The notes beneath the pieces were generated by a model. The model was not told where the DNA came from, ran no database searches, and was given only the letters and a program-made list of their open reading frames with translations. Of a DNA stretch of 64,000 nt, positions 40,223-52,205 are shown one piece after another. Every line of letters begins with the position of its first letter. Within the stretch, counting starts at the first letter, position 1. The position numbers and the translations under genes are program-made. Source of the DNA: Bugula neritina (Eukaryota; Bryozoa; Gymnolaemata; Cheilostomatida; Bugulidae); NCBI GenBank assembly GCA_964035545.1, contig OZ037766.1, forward strand, positions 9,495,722 to 9,559,721. The letters are read 5' to 3'.

Positions 40223-43200
40223 TTAACTGATGGGTTTTCTGAATTGAATATTTCCATCAGTTATATACTTGTCCAAACAGGCATGGTGACCAGGTGTTGA
40301 GCAGGAAGAGAAAGGAGATATGTGCGTAGAGTCAATACTCTGCTGCTGCTGCCGCTGCCGCTGCTGCATATGTTCAAGGAACCCAGCTCCATACCTGAAA
40401 ATACATCACTAGTGTTGATAAGTCATATAAAACCTTTTCTTTTTTACTTACTAATGCAATAAAATTGGATATTCTTTTATTAGGCTATAAGGTTATAACA
40501 AGTTATACGAAAGTAATATCACTTGCACTGGGCTACCAGCCTTGTTATACACATCTACCTAAAAGCCTACTGTTTTGCCTCTCTACTCTATTTTATAAGC
40601 ATTACAAAATGTACAGTTGTCCCAGTTGTTTACTTTGCCATTAATTTTATTTTAAATTAATAAAGGAATAATACGAGATTATAGCAATTTTTAATTCCCA
40701 AGCTCACCATAGAATGTACGGCAACAAATTTACAAACTTGTAATATTTTCAAGATTACTAGAAACAAATAAGTTGATACACACTAACCTCTGTTTTAATG
40801 ACAAAACTGGATTGGAAGGAGTTGGAGAAAGAAGATCACCAAAAAGAAGGCTGGTATGTCTCATTCCACCAGGAGAATCTCTTTCTATACTAGAAACTGA
40901 GTGTACTTTGACTGAGGCATGCTCTGACGAGATAACAAAGGCTTTGTCGGAGTTGTCCGTTACCTGCAGGGACAAACAGTCTAAACAAACGCAAGGCACA
41001 TCGCATGACCAACATAAACAACACAAGTTTAATTTAAGCATAGAAATTTAAAAATCAAGTAAAAAAAGAGAGAAAATACTTTTTAGTTTTGTGTTACCAA
41101 TTTTATGGTTGAAAACAAAGCATACATACACAACACGCAGAGTAAGAGTTAAAAACTTACCACCTTGTAGCCATTTTTCTCAAGCATTGGCACAACAATT
41201 TTTGAAAATGAAGTAAAATTTTCCCTGTGTAATGACACTGTAATAGTAGTTTCCCAAGGAGACAGGCCACCAAACTTCAAGGCCCCTGACAAAGCAGAGC
41301 CCTCTAAACCACACAGCAGGTTAGAAACCTAAAAAATTAAGAAGAAATGTTGTGGTGAGAAATGAAAAGCATATACTCTAATAGCAACTGAAGGGATGGA
41401 AAATTTCAGCATTGAAAAAAGTTGAAATTCAAACCAAATAAACTGAGAATTTGCGAAACACAGATAATTTTGAAAAAGTAAATGTAAAGTTGCCTGTCGA
41501 TATAACTTCATAAAGTTACCATCACACTATTCAATTATTTTACTTCACTATACATGGCTATCGTATTAAGGAAACAACATGTATATTACTACATATAACA
41601 TATTATTACTACATATAACATATTATTACTACATATAACATATTATTACTACATATAACATATTATTACTACATATAACATATTATTACTACATATAACA
41701 TATTATTACTACATATAACATATTATTACTACATATAACATATTATTACTACATATAACATATTATTACTACATATAACATACTATTACTACATATAACA
41801 TATTATTACAACATATAACACATTATTACTACATATAACATATTATTACTACATATAACATATTATTACTACATATAACATATTATTACTACATATAACA
41901 TATTATTACTACATATAACATATTATTACTACATATAACATATTATTACTACATATAACATATTATTACTACATATAACCTATTATTACTACATATAACC
42001 TATTATTACAACATATAACATATTATTACAACATATAACACATTATTACTACATATAACATATTATTATCACATATAACGTACTATTACCACATATAACA
42101 TATTATTACTACATATAACATACTATTACTACATATAACATATTATTACTACATATAACATATTATTACTACATATAACATACTATTACCACATATAACA
42201 TAATATTATTACTACATATAACATATTATTACTACATATAACATATCATTACTACATATAACATATCATTACTACATATAACATATTATTACTACATATA
42301 ACATATTATTATTACATATAATATATTATTACTACATATAACATATCATTACTACATATAACATATTATTACCACATATAACATATTATTACTACATATA
42401 ACATTTTATTACCACATATAACATATTATTACCACATATAACATTTTATTACCACACAGTTTTGTATCGCTGACTTGCTAATCTCCATAACAGATTCTCG
42501 GCAGCAATTAGAAGTAGCCAATCCTGAACCTTCAGACATCTGACAGCTTGTACCGGCTTCTTGACAACTGAAGGTCATCTTTGGGCCATTGGTTGGATTA
42601 ATCTCTTCAACCTAATAAATATCAGAGAAATCAAAACGAGTAAGACAAAGATGCTATATATAATATCATATTTTAGTTCAGCCTTGACATGTTTTGAAAC
42701 ATTTGCTGCCTAGCCCTGCTGCCTACCTTCATGCATTATTCTGATGCTAATACATAATTGTGAGTCAAATATGCATGCATATACTAGTAATGATTTATCA
42801 TCCATATTACTTACATGTCTTTAGAAAAAAAAACAAGTGCGTATAGGCAACAACCAGTAAATTGGTGAATAACTTGGCTATTCCAAAAAAACCTATACTT
42901 ACAATTATTTACTTTCACTCTAATGACGAATAAAGTTTACTTGAAACACTAGCAAAAAACAACTTATTGTAATTTTGTTTATTTGTTATTTCTATTATTT
43001 CATAGTAAAACCAAGTTAGTTTACTTTAGTTACACCATTGATAATGAAGATGTCACCAAGCCTGTTCATACCTGTAAAAGTCGAGCCAAGCTGCTCCAAT
43101 CTGCCCTTGAAGTATCACTACGACTGCTATCTGTGACAAATGACATAGAATCTGGGCAGGCAACAACCAGCTCTGAATTAAGTTTTATAGCATAAAAGAA

Positions 43201-46200
43201 TGCAGCAAATCCACTTGTTTCCGTCATGTGTTCGTGAAGCTGCGTCTACAATTGTAAATACATCACTGTACGAGTAAGCTTTGATGATGACATACTGTCC
43301 AACTAATTTCAACTACTATCAGAGACTGTTTTTATAAGATACCACAATTCAACAGTGTTTTCATTAGTAAACTATAGCAACTAGGCTGCAATAAAAAATA
43401 AACATATTACTAACACCCGGCAATACATTACTAACACCCTACAATATATTACTAACACCCTGCAATATATAACTAACACCCTGTGACATATTACTAATAC
43501 CCTGCAATATATTACAAAAACCTTGAAATATAAAAAAAATCATTACCCGGTCTGGTATTATAAAGTCCTGTTCTTGTAGAGTACATATTTTACTGCAAAC
43601 CAGACCACTAAAGTATTAATTCAACAACAACATAACCTAGATATTGCTATACTTAGATTTATACTTGGCAAATATTCTTTAGGAGCAGCACCAGCAACTA
43701 ACATTACACAGACACAGGTTACCTTCACTCCCTAATGCATCATCAACTGTCATCTTTTATCTTATGTATGAAACATTGTAATAGTTTTCTATGCTATTAC
43801 AAAGTATATAATTGATACTTTCTCCTAGCTATTTTTTGTTACTGCAATAGAACATATGGTTATACTCTAGATTTTGCATATGAGCAAAGCATGTGTCATT
43901 CCAGTCTTTTGCTCATCGGTTTTTCATTTTTCATAGATAATAGAGTGCAGCAACACAACAGTTTGACCAGCTTGAAATATTCTCTAATTCATGTACTCTT
44001 CAACAGACTATACTAAACCCTTTACCTACCAGCTATTAACTAACAGTGTCTAGTCAACTGAACATAATAAAGTTATTACTTGAATACATTCAATGTATAT
44101 GAAACTTTTTAAGTAACTATATATTGCCAGATCCTATTACTATTACCTTTGTGAAAAGCTCAGTTTTAGTGACAAATGGCCCATGTACGTGGTCACATTT
44201 TAGGCATTCTTCCATAGACCTATGATAGCCATGTCTATATACTAGAGTATAGTCATTCACTATCGTCTGGTCACAACCATTGCTCCACTAAAGCAGCATA
44301 AGAAGCACTTTTAAACACAGATAGCAACATTTCATACTCATGTGAGTAATTGCATTACAATTCCAAGTCAGATAAATGGATTAACATAGCCATGATGTTT
44401 ATGATATAAGTGGGTAAAATGCTTTAAATTTTACTTAAAAGTATCGGTAATTTGACTTAATAAAAAGGCATACAAGGGGCTAAAGTACAACAGAATAATA
44501 GTTTCAACTCACGTGACCACTGCGAAGTGTGCGGAATGCGGCAGCCACAACAACAGCATTGAGGTTATTAATCTCACGGACTAACCTCTCTAGTCTATCA
44601 AACCATGTAAAATGAATAACATTTCTTCCGATGTACACATATTTGGTCTGAACTTTTGAAATTATGTCTCTCCACACATCTGTAGCTGCAGAGCTGCAAA
44701 ACCAGTTAAAATAGACAAGTATTGCTATACTAATATTTTTGCATAATAGTATTTTCAACTCCATAAAGCGTTTGCCTAGTAAACACATGGGTTTGGGCCC
44801 GACAAAGGCCATTGTTGATGTTAGGAAGAGCAACCAGTCATAATTGCTTTTGTGCCCCATCTAAATAAGTCCTTAACCGATTTAACAAAAAACCCTTCCA
44901 TCAGGGGTTCCTGACAGAGATGGTGACTATAAACTTGCTTGAGTGATTGTTTTCAACTCCAACCCCGCAGAAATGGCCAAGTGTGCCCGAATATTTATTA
45001 ATCAACCAGTTCATGTTTCAAAATAAGTGACCCAACATAGCGCAAGCAATATACTCGTACTAACACAGTAATAGCAAACATACCTGCTATCATATCTATA
45101 AAGCTGAAGGTCACGAAAATCCATTTCTGCCAAAGTAAAACTTGTTGGTATAGCAGCTATGATTTTAATATGAGGGTAAACCTTGTTGATATCAGCTAAC
45201 AGAGTTGGGATGAGCTTGAGGTTGTCATTGGAGTAGTGAACAAAGTTGTAGGTCAAGGTGAGAAGAGTGTGGAACTTTGGCACACCAGAGCAGTTCAACA
45301 TATTGAAACCTGCGGAAAAACAATCACCAAATAAAGACGTGCTGGAATTGGACTTTTAAAAGGAAGTTCCAGGCATAACGATGGATCATTAGTAAATGAG
45401 ACAAAGATTATTGAAATTTAACAATTATTAAAATTTCACATATATATCTTGTGGGTGAAGGGTGAAAAAAGTGACATGCTTCTAGTGAGGTTTGGTGTCA
45501 AGTTAGTTGAGGTTTCAGCACCTACTTACTTAGCAGTGTGCATCATATATGAACGGAGAGACCAGCTTTCCCCACCCCATAAAAAGGGAAGTGAATAATA
45601 AGAGCTCACTCCACACTATTAGTAGGTAGGTGCAATTGGCAAAATAATTGCTTGATCCGGCACTGAGTGCATAGGTTGGTGTTTGGAAATCGGATTTTGA
45701 CTTTGGACAACAATGCGTATACAAATATTCTACTTAGCCCTCCTAATTGGTGCTGCTTCTAGTAATATTCTAATTAACATGCTATAAATTACATCTGAAA
45801 ACATGGCCGCAATGATTACAAAGTATTTAGATAAATAAAAATGTTAAATAAAATAACATATTACGTCATCCTAGGTTTTTCTTCATCTTTTAGAAAGTCT
45901 AATCTAACAGGCCTTGAGCTTACACAAAGCTATTCCAAGACATGTATTCAAAATGGTAATACAGTAAAATTAATGATTTCCCAGTGCAATGGATAATTAA
46001 GAAAGTTTAGTATATTGTTTAATCGGCCAGATTATAATTGCTTAAAAAAACAGATAGAGTTTAGGATATCACACCAAACTTTACATATTTTCAAATTTGT
46101 CAAATACAGAAAAATTTTCTCTATACCTTTGTAGAAATGAGGATAATCTCCACTTAGTTTATCATAGGCATACTTTTCCTGACAGATATCTGCATTGACT

Positions 46201-47428
46201 ACAGCATAACTCTTATGGTCAACGGATTGTCTTTTAGAGTTAGTTGGAGGTGGTAAACCACTGATGGCATCATCCAGCTAAGAAATAATGTGATAAAAAC
46301 CTGCATAGGAAATATAGTACAATACATGATTGAATATTAGTTGCCAACTTTTAACAAATGTACTTCAATTTTTTCAAAACAAATTCTTGTTTTAATAAGC
46401 AACTCGCCATAAAACTCCTGTTCACACTTCACATAAAGATAAATAATAACAAAATGTCTCAACACAAATGAGAAATTAACATTATACAAGCTGGTAGTTG
46501 TAGCAACATAAGCAAACAATACCTACATTATCAAATACTACTTTCAATTCTTGCCTCGGAACTTGGAATATTGATGAGTGAGCCAGTTGCTCGACCTCTG
46601 CATATACTTCATCTAGCTGATCTGCTATCAACTGCTTTGTAGGTTTACTAAATTCATTATTTGGGTCATTTCTGTAGAAAATTATTAAATGACCTGTTAC
46701 TGATTGTTTCAGTACTTGATTTAACACATTCCACAACTAATCTGCTATAGTACCATTAGGCTGCGTAGTGGCAAACACTTTTATATCATTAGAAAGCTCT
46801 CATCTAACTCAGTCATTTTAACATAAAATGCAAAAGTGAAAAGCGGATTTTAATAAAAAAACATAATTTTTTTTACTGACTTCATTAAGAAAGTAAACCA
46901 AATATTGTAATAAAACAATTAAGAGATGTTTCTTTTCCATGTCACAGTATCTATTTTTACTTTGCATATAGTTTTACTTTTTGTATAGTATTTTATAAAA
47001 ATAGGCAAGTTTTCTACTACCTATACCACCACTACTACTAACACTACCACCACTACTACTAACACTACCACCACTACTACTAACACTACCACCACTACTA
47101 CTAACACTACCACCACTACTACTAACACTACCACCACTACTACTAACACTACCACCACTACTACTAACACTACCACCACTACTACTAACACTACCACCAC
47201 GACTAATACAAAATATTAAAAAATAACATAAACATATTTGGAGTATCGTGTTTGATACCAAGTTATTTAATAAAACATGCTTTATTATAAACAAGGAGCG
47301 ACTTACATAGACACTACAGGATTGAAAGAAGGTGGCGCAGGCTTATAAAACAGCTTGTAGAGACAAAGCATTAATATTGGGACAATTACACAAAATAAAT
47401 AACATGTTTTTTTAGTCCGCACATCCAT
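40223..47428 (-). CDS. FKRP-like: FKRP-like (fukutin-related, LicD family) type II membrane protein, catalytic acids lost: probable pseudoenzyme (11 exons, 604 aa)
   Basis: Exons (- strand): 47307-47428, 46527-46671, 46127-46277, 45084-45309, 44513-44693, 44147-44287, 43072-43245, 42453-42611, 41161-41328, 40788-40963, 40223-40394; 1815 nt, no frame break. FKRP adds ribitol phosphate to dystroglycan glycans in the Golgi. Residues 9-28 are a signal anchor (CYLFCVIVPILMLCLYKLFY), then a stem domain (about 140-330) and the LicD-like domain (about 380-604). The zinc-loop cysteines are present (C396, C403, C416, C417). Where the family has a DxD after PW, this copy reads PWETTITV, with Thr at both acidic positions, and the later acidic VEL motif is VKV. 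Transferase activity is therefore unlikely. The last exon has a short Gln/Arg run (MQQRQRQQQQ). The exon at 44513 is nearly identical to that of the + paralogue. Confidence 0.88.
41581..42454. repeat. 20-bp minisatellite, about 43 units, abutting a splice donor
   Basis: Tandem TATTATTACTACATATAACA units, nearly perfect for 41581-42200, with more variants (ATCATT, ACCACA, a 3-nt phase shift near 42203) towards 42454. It fills the start of the intron after exon 8 of the - strand FKRP-like gene and reaches the exon boundary at 42453. Confidence 0.97.
43405..43532. repeat. 21-bp degenerate tandem repeat, about 6 units
   Basis: Units like TTACTAACACCCTGCAATATA repeat six times with increasing divergence. 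It lies in the intron between exons 6 and 7 of the - strand FKRP-like gene. Confidence 0.85.
44745..44925 (+). mobile_element. SINE fragment (copy 2), same family as 29376-29566
   Basis: Shares GATGTTAGGAAGAGCA(A/T)CCAGT, then ATAATTGCT, and further on CCATCAGGGGTTC with the SINE at 29376-29566, in the same order and spacing. Its tRNA-like head is too degenerate to recognise A and B boxes. Inserted in the intron between exons 4 and 5 of the - strand FKRP-like gene. Confidence 0.7.
47025..47206. repeat. 21-bp minisatellite (8 units plus partial) in intron 1 of the - strand FKRP-like gene
   Basis: Near-perfect ACCACCACTACTACTAACACT units. On the - strand it is open and would encode repeated GGSVSSS. 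No splice donor around it restores the phase needed to join exon 2, so I treat it as intronic. Confidence 0.95.
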
Positions 47429-48055
47429 TCAGTCCTTTATACAACAATTAACTTTTTTCTTCTTAAATTTATGAATCTACAAAATAAACACAAAAGTAAG
47501 AAAACTAAAATAATAAACAGTTAAAGACTACAAGCTGAAAAAGCTAAATATACATGACTAAATATAGACTGGCTTCAAAGCTAATTCAGTTTTAAGAAAA
47601 AATATTTGAGTATGAAATATGTTATTTACTCAAGCACTTACTAAATTGAGTATTGGAAATTAGTTTATTTGAACCAACTTGGTAAAATCATTCACTTGAC
47701 TTACTGCCAGCTAATTGAAAAATTTAAACCATATATTGTATATTATAGCTCAACAATTCCATTCAACACATTTTTACTATGTTGGAATCAAAAGTGAAAG
47801 TGGATTTACAGCTCAAAAACTTTCTAGCTTTCTACCAACATAATGATAATAATCTGGCTAATTATTTACTTAGATTTACCCTCAATATATATTAGTTGCA
47901 TTGGTGCTTGCTAAAAGAATAAAAAAATTGAACAAATTAAGGTTTTAAATTGCTAAACTTGAATAGTTACTTTAATAGCAAATGTTCAAACAAATTAATT
48001 AACTCATACTAATTTAATTGCTGTTATTATCTTTTCAACAAAAGCCACAAAAACG

Positions 48056-48230
48056 GGTGTCATCCCAGCCAGACGCTAGGCTAAATTTCCCACTTGGACG
48101 CTTTCCAGTTAGATGTTATTTATTTATATTCGTACAATATATATTTTATGTGCAATTTATTTGAATATTATCTAAATATATGTATATTTAAATAAAGCAC
48201 GTATTGAGCACATAAATAAATTTCTTTGAT
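48056..48230 (+). repeat. Dispersed repeat family, copy A
   Basis: Begins GGTGTCATCCCAG, includes GCTAGGCTAAATTTCCCACTT, CGCTTTCCAGTTAGATG, and ends with ATATGTATATTTAAATAAA and a CATAAATAAATTTCTT tail. The same ordered blocks recur at 48836-49045. Confidence 0.75.
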
Positions 48231-48835
48231 CTGCATTAACATATTAATTTTACATATATTTTGCTTCTATCTGAGATGAAACCCAAAAATGAGTCCAACA
48301 TTCCTGCCTGCCGCCATTACAGAAGTTAGGTTTAACCATATATTTGTAATGCATTTAAATTTCAATTGATTCAAGTTAACTCAATTCATTTCTTAATTTG
48401 GAGGTTTTTGTCTGAGCCATGAATTTATTTGGTTAGGTAAAAATTTGATTTGACATGTTGACTTCAGAATTAGTTTCGGCATAGGTCTGTAATTCAAAGT
48501 GACATTAAGTTTTACATCATAAATGGACCTTATCATATTGATATTCATAATCATCATGACTATGATTGTTGCTAAACTTAATTACTATCCTAATGGCAAT
48601 CAATTCAAATTCATGATTATCGTTATAATTATAATTACCATGATCATCATTATGGCTATCACTGTGACTTAGACTATCAATATCATAATGGTAATGCAAA
48701 TGATAAACTCAAAGTAAAAGAAATGAAAATAATTATAAACTTGAGCTTATACTTAGAGTTGGTCATAAACATGAATTTCAACTCTTTAACTTTTACTGCA
48801 CGTGATACATTTACAATTATTGTTATTGCTAAACT

Positions 48836-49045
48836 GGTGTCATTCCAGATAGAGGCTAGGCTAAATTTCTCACTTAAACGCTTTCCACATAGACTTTTTT
48901 CAGTTAGATGCAAATTATTTAATTTGGTGAAATATATGTATTATATACAAGCAAATTTATTCGAATATTAATGAAATATATGTATATTCAAATAAATTTG
49001 TATCAATTGTTTGTTACTTAGCATATAAATAAATTCCTTCTATTT
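48836..49045 (+). repeat. Dispersed repeat family, copy B
   Basis: GGTGTCATTCCAGATAGAG, GCTAGGCTAAATTTCTCACTT, CGCTTTCCACATAGAC, then ATATGTATATTCAAATAAA and a CATATAAATAAATTCCTT tail, in the same order as copy A about 780 nt away. Confidence 0.75.
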
Positions 49046-49694
49046 CTTTTACTCATCAATTTTGCACTTTCTATACTTCTTGTTGTTTGAAAAAATGTTT
49101 TAATAATGAGCGTTCATTAAAAACAATGACTACTATTATTGTATTACTGTTATTTTTGTTTCACACAAATACGTGAAAACTGGAATATTGTAGTTTTTAG
49201 AACTACGATTTGTAGGTCTGCTTGTATGTTATCAATTACCGCATCACGTATTGAGGTTATGTAATAAACCGAACGAGTGATCAAGAACGTGAGAAAATAT
49301 ATTTAGAAAACAAGACATAAGTAGAAAAGAATGTACATCAGTCGATAAAAGGAATAAGAGTTACAACGTTACATTAGTTATTGGTTAGTTACTAACATAA
49401 TCCTCCTCTGACTGTTGGCGCTGAAAGGTGTTGTTTATAAGTATGAGGTCGGTCCTGATTGGTTGACTTCTCCACTTGTTATTGTCAGTGTTAATTGGCA
49501 GGTATTATAATGTGTTTATTCATCAGCCCACGTTGCCTGTCGCATGAGTAATGGGATGACTGGGGTGGAAACGTTATGACTGGCCATAAACTATAATCTA
49601 TGTTTCGCAGGGGAGAGAAAGGTTCCCACTTCCGCTAACCATTACAATATCATTTCAAATAATTTATATTAACTATTATTTCATGCTTAGCAAT

Positions 49695-49810
49695 CAACAC
49701 AACAGTTATTTAGGTATATATATATACACATTGTATGAAATAAAAATGGCGTCTAACTGAGAAGCGTCTAACTGGGAAGGTCTATCTGGAATGAAACTGC
49801 TAAACTATAG
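49695..49810 (-). repeat. Dispersed repeat family, inverted partial copy C
   Basis: On the - strand: TTTCATTCCAGATAGACC, TTCCCAGTTAGACGCTT, with CAGTTAGACGC duplicated in tandem. It matches the 5' halves of copies A and B in the opposite direction. Confidence 0.6.
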
Positions 49811-50239
49811 CCGCCAACGCGGGTAACATTAACCGTGTTGATCTAATTGTATCAATTAATTAGATGCAACTAATACTATTGCTAGTAGTAGTACCACAAT
49901 TTCAGTAGTCAGTAAAAATACATGTGACTATATAATAGATCAAGATTATGATGAATTTATTCTGATTTTCAAACTATAACTGCTATTTCAATGACAATTT
50001 GAATATCAACATCAATATGATTATCATTATCATTATGTGTCTACTGTTTAGCCTCTAGCGGCTCTAGCACGAAGGGCGAAGAGTATGTTTTTGAGTTGGT
50101 CTATTCGATGATCATGATCTACTAGTACTAGTAGTGGTAGTGAGTGGTCTATTCAAATTAAAAATTGTTTCTATGAGTGTGGCTAAAATAAAAATTAAAA
50201 ATTAAATGGATGCCTTGGGTCACCCAATTTGGGTGGTCA

Positions 50240-51530
50240 CACAAGTTCAAGTAGTGAGATGCTATAAGTATAACTATAACTTATACTTATAGTTATAGTA
50301 TTACTATTAGTATTACTATTAGTTATACTTATAGTTATAGTATAAGTTAATGTATAAGTATAAGTATAAGTTCAACACAATATTTGTCATTGCGTTCAAC
50401 TTTGAATGGACTGCCAGCAATTACAGAAAAAGTAATACTTTTAATGTAAAAACTTGATTTGAGCTGTTTTTTATAAACCAACACTAACAGTAATTGAGTT
50501 AATATTATCTTTAAGAAATAAACACCAACAGCCTAGTGAAGTCTGAAGAACTACCTTGACCTTACCTTAGTTTAGAAACAGACCTACAACGACACTGGGC
50601 TGGAAAAGACCTTATTGAGTTCGATGTACAACGACTTGTACCGCTGAACTGTAAACGGGCTATCAATATAACATTCCCTATCGCATTATATAAACGTCGA
50701 GTAGGAATTCAGCCATGTTTTATGGTTTTCTAAAATACTCTCTAAAAGCAGCACTAAGTTGAGAACTCAGAGTTCGGATAACAATATCGATACAAACTTT
50801 GCACTCAATCACACCCAACTTGGTGCTACTTCTTCTACCGATTCTATAAAACTCTAACGTTTCAGTTTAGATCTGGTCCATTCAAGTTGAAATTTGTGAC
50901 TTACCACTATTAGTAATTCTAAAAGTAAATCTAATTTTAGTGATTGTGAAATACTATTAGTATTAGTATACTATTGGCATAGTCTTAGACTTGCTATTAA
51001 CATTACCATTTGTATAAGTATTACTCACTATACTTATACTTATAGTTATAGTTATAGTTATACTAACTTATAGTTATTCTTAGTCTTGCTCTTAGGTTTT
51101 AGGCTTTTAGTTTTACTTTTACTAGTTTTACTTTTAGCCAATCGACAATTGCCATTGTGATTGTGAATTACTATTAGTATTACTGAATTAGTGAAATTGC
51201 TATAACTATAAGTGTAACTATAAATATTACCATTAGTATAAGTATAACTATTAGTATTACTATTAGTATTACTGTATTAGTATTACTATTGCCTATTGGA
51301 CTTAGCAATCGTCAATGGTTAATGATTAAGATAAGTTTCAATATGAAGATGATCTTTAATCATGGTATTAGCCTTAGTATTACTATTAGTATTACTATTA
51401 GTATTAATATTATAATTATACTTAGTCTTGCAGTGTTAGTATTACTATTTTTAGTTGTCATTATGACCATCATTATGATAATGATTATGATGATCATTAT
51501 GCTTATGAGTATGTCTAACTCTGTCCTATA
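50240..51530. repeat. Cryptic simple sequence (TATTACTATTAG / TATAACTATAAG types)
   Basis: Long stretch of interspersed, imperfect 6-12-nt motifs, many being reverse complements of each other. Similar composition to 2380-3130 and 48530-48720. Produces hydrophobic chance ORFs such as 51289-51531. Confidence 0.8.
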
Positions 51531-51611
51531 GCCAATGCTATCACTATGGCTATCCGCTATTGTAATTCCAAGCTTAGGCTTGTAGTTATTATCTTAATCT
51601 ATAAGCATCAG

Positions 51612-51654
51612 TTTAATTTAGGCCAAAGGGGGCTTACCTTTGGCCTAAATTAAA
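51612..51654. repeat. Perfect inverted repeat: 18-bp arms, 7-nt loop
   Basis: TTTAATTTAGGCCAAAGG at 51612-51629 and its exact complement at 51637-51654, separated by GGGCTTA. Would extrude as a hairpin. Confidence 0.95.
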
Positions 51655-52205
51655 TTAAATTTGGCCTTATCTCATCGCATCACAAAAACTGACAGTTGCA
51701 TTCAGAAATCAGACAGTTGTGATGTCACAGAGGTCAACCCTTAGCCTTAGCCTTACCCTTAGTTCACAGTCAGTTTCGACTGTAGTGTGTCAGCCCCATT
51801 ATAGAAAATCTTATCAAGAAAAGTGCTTATTTTCGAATAAATACAGAATTTTGAACCTGCATAACCATGGTAGTATGCCAGTTTGAAAAAAATCATTCCA
51901 GTGTTTTAGATATGCAAGATTCATTGTTATTTGAATTTCATTAATATTTTAAAGTGGGTGATGACATAAAACAGCTGTGTTTTCCATCAAAGCGTCCTAA
52001 TGTAGACATGGCTTGAAACAGTGCTTTAGGACAATGTAACATCAATGTACTAGTATGCATTATTTAATATTTATGTATATATTTAGGCTACACAGACACA
52101 TGCTATCAACACCGGCGCAGCACATGATTTTGAGTCTAGTGATGATAGTCATTCAACCTTGTTAATATTTCTTTTAGCAAATTATTCAAAGAACAGAAGA
52201 CATAA

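Larger units (their letters stand above)
47429..52205. other. Intergenic region between the divergent FKRP-like genes: repeats and low-complexity DNA
   Basis: Holds the two promoters of the head-to-head pair, a small repeat family (48056-48230, 48836-49045, inverted at 49695-49810), long degenerate simple sequence (about 48530-48720 and 50240-51530; TATTACTATTAGT and TATAGTTATAC types), and an 18-bp-arm palindrome at 51612. No coding exon recognised. Confidence 0.6.

Noticed and set aside
40773-41051. 92-codon + strand ORF
   Set aside because: Antisense shadow of exon 10 of the - strand FKRP-like gene.
41581-42454. CRISPR-like regular array
   Set aside because: Units are contiguous 20-bp tandem repeats without spacers, in an animal intron.
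46523-46526. Later donor (GTAG|GTATTG) for exon 2 of the - strand FKRP-like gene
   Set aside because: It would put exon 3 out of frame; the donor four bases earlier (AAT|GTAGGT) keeps phase 0, as in the paralogue.
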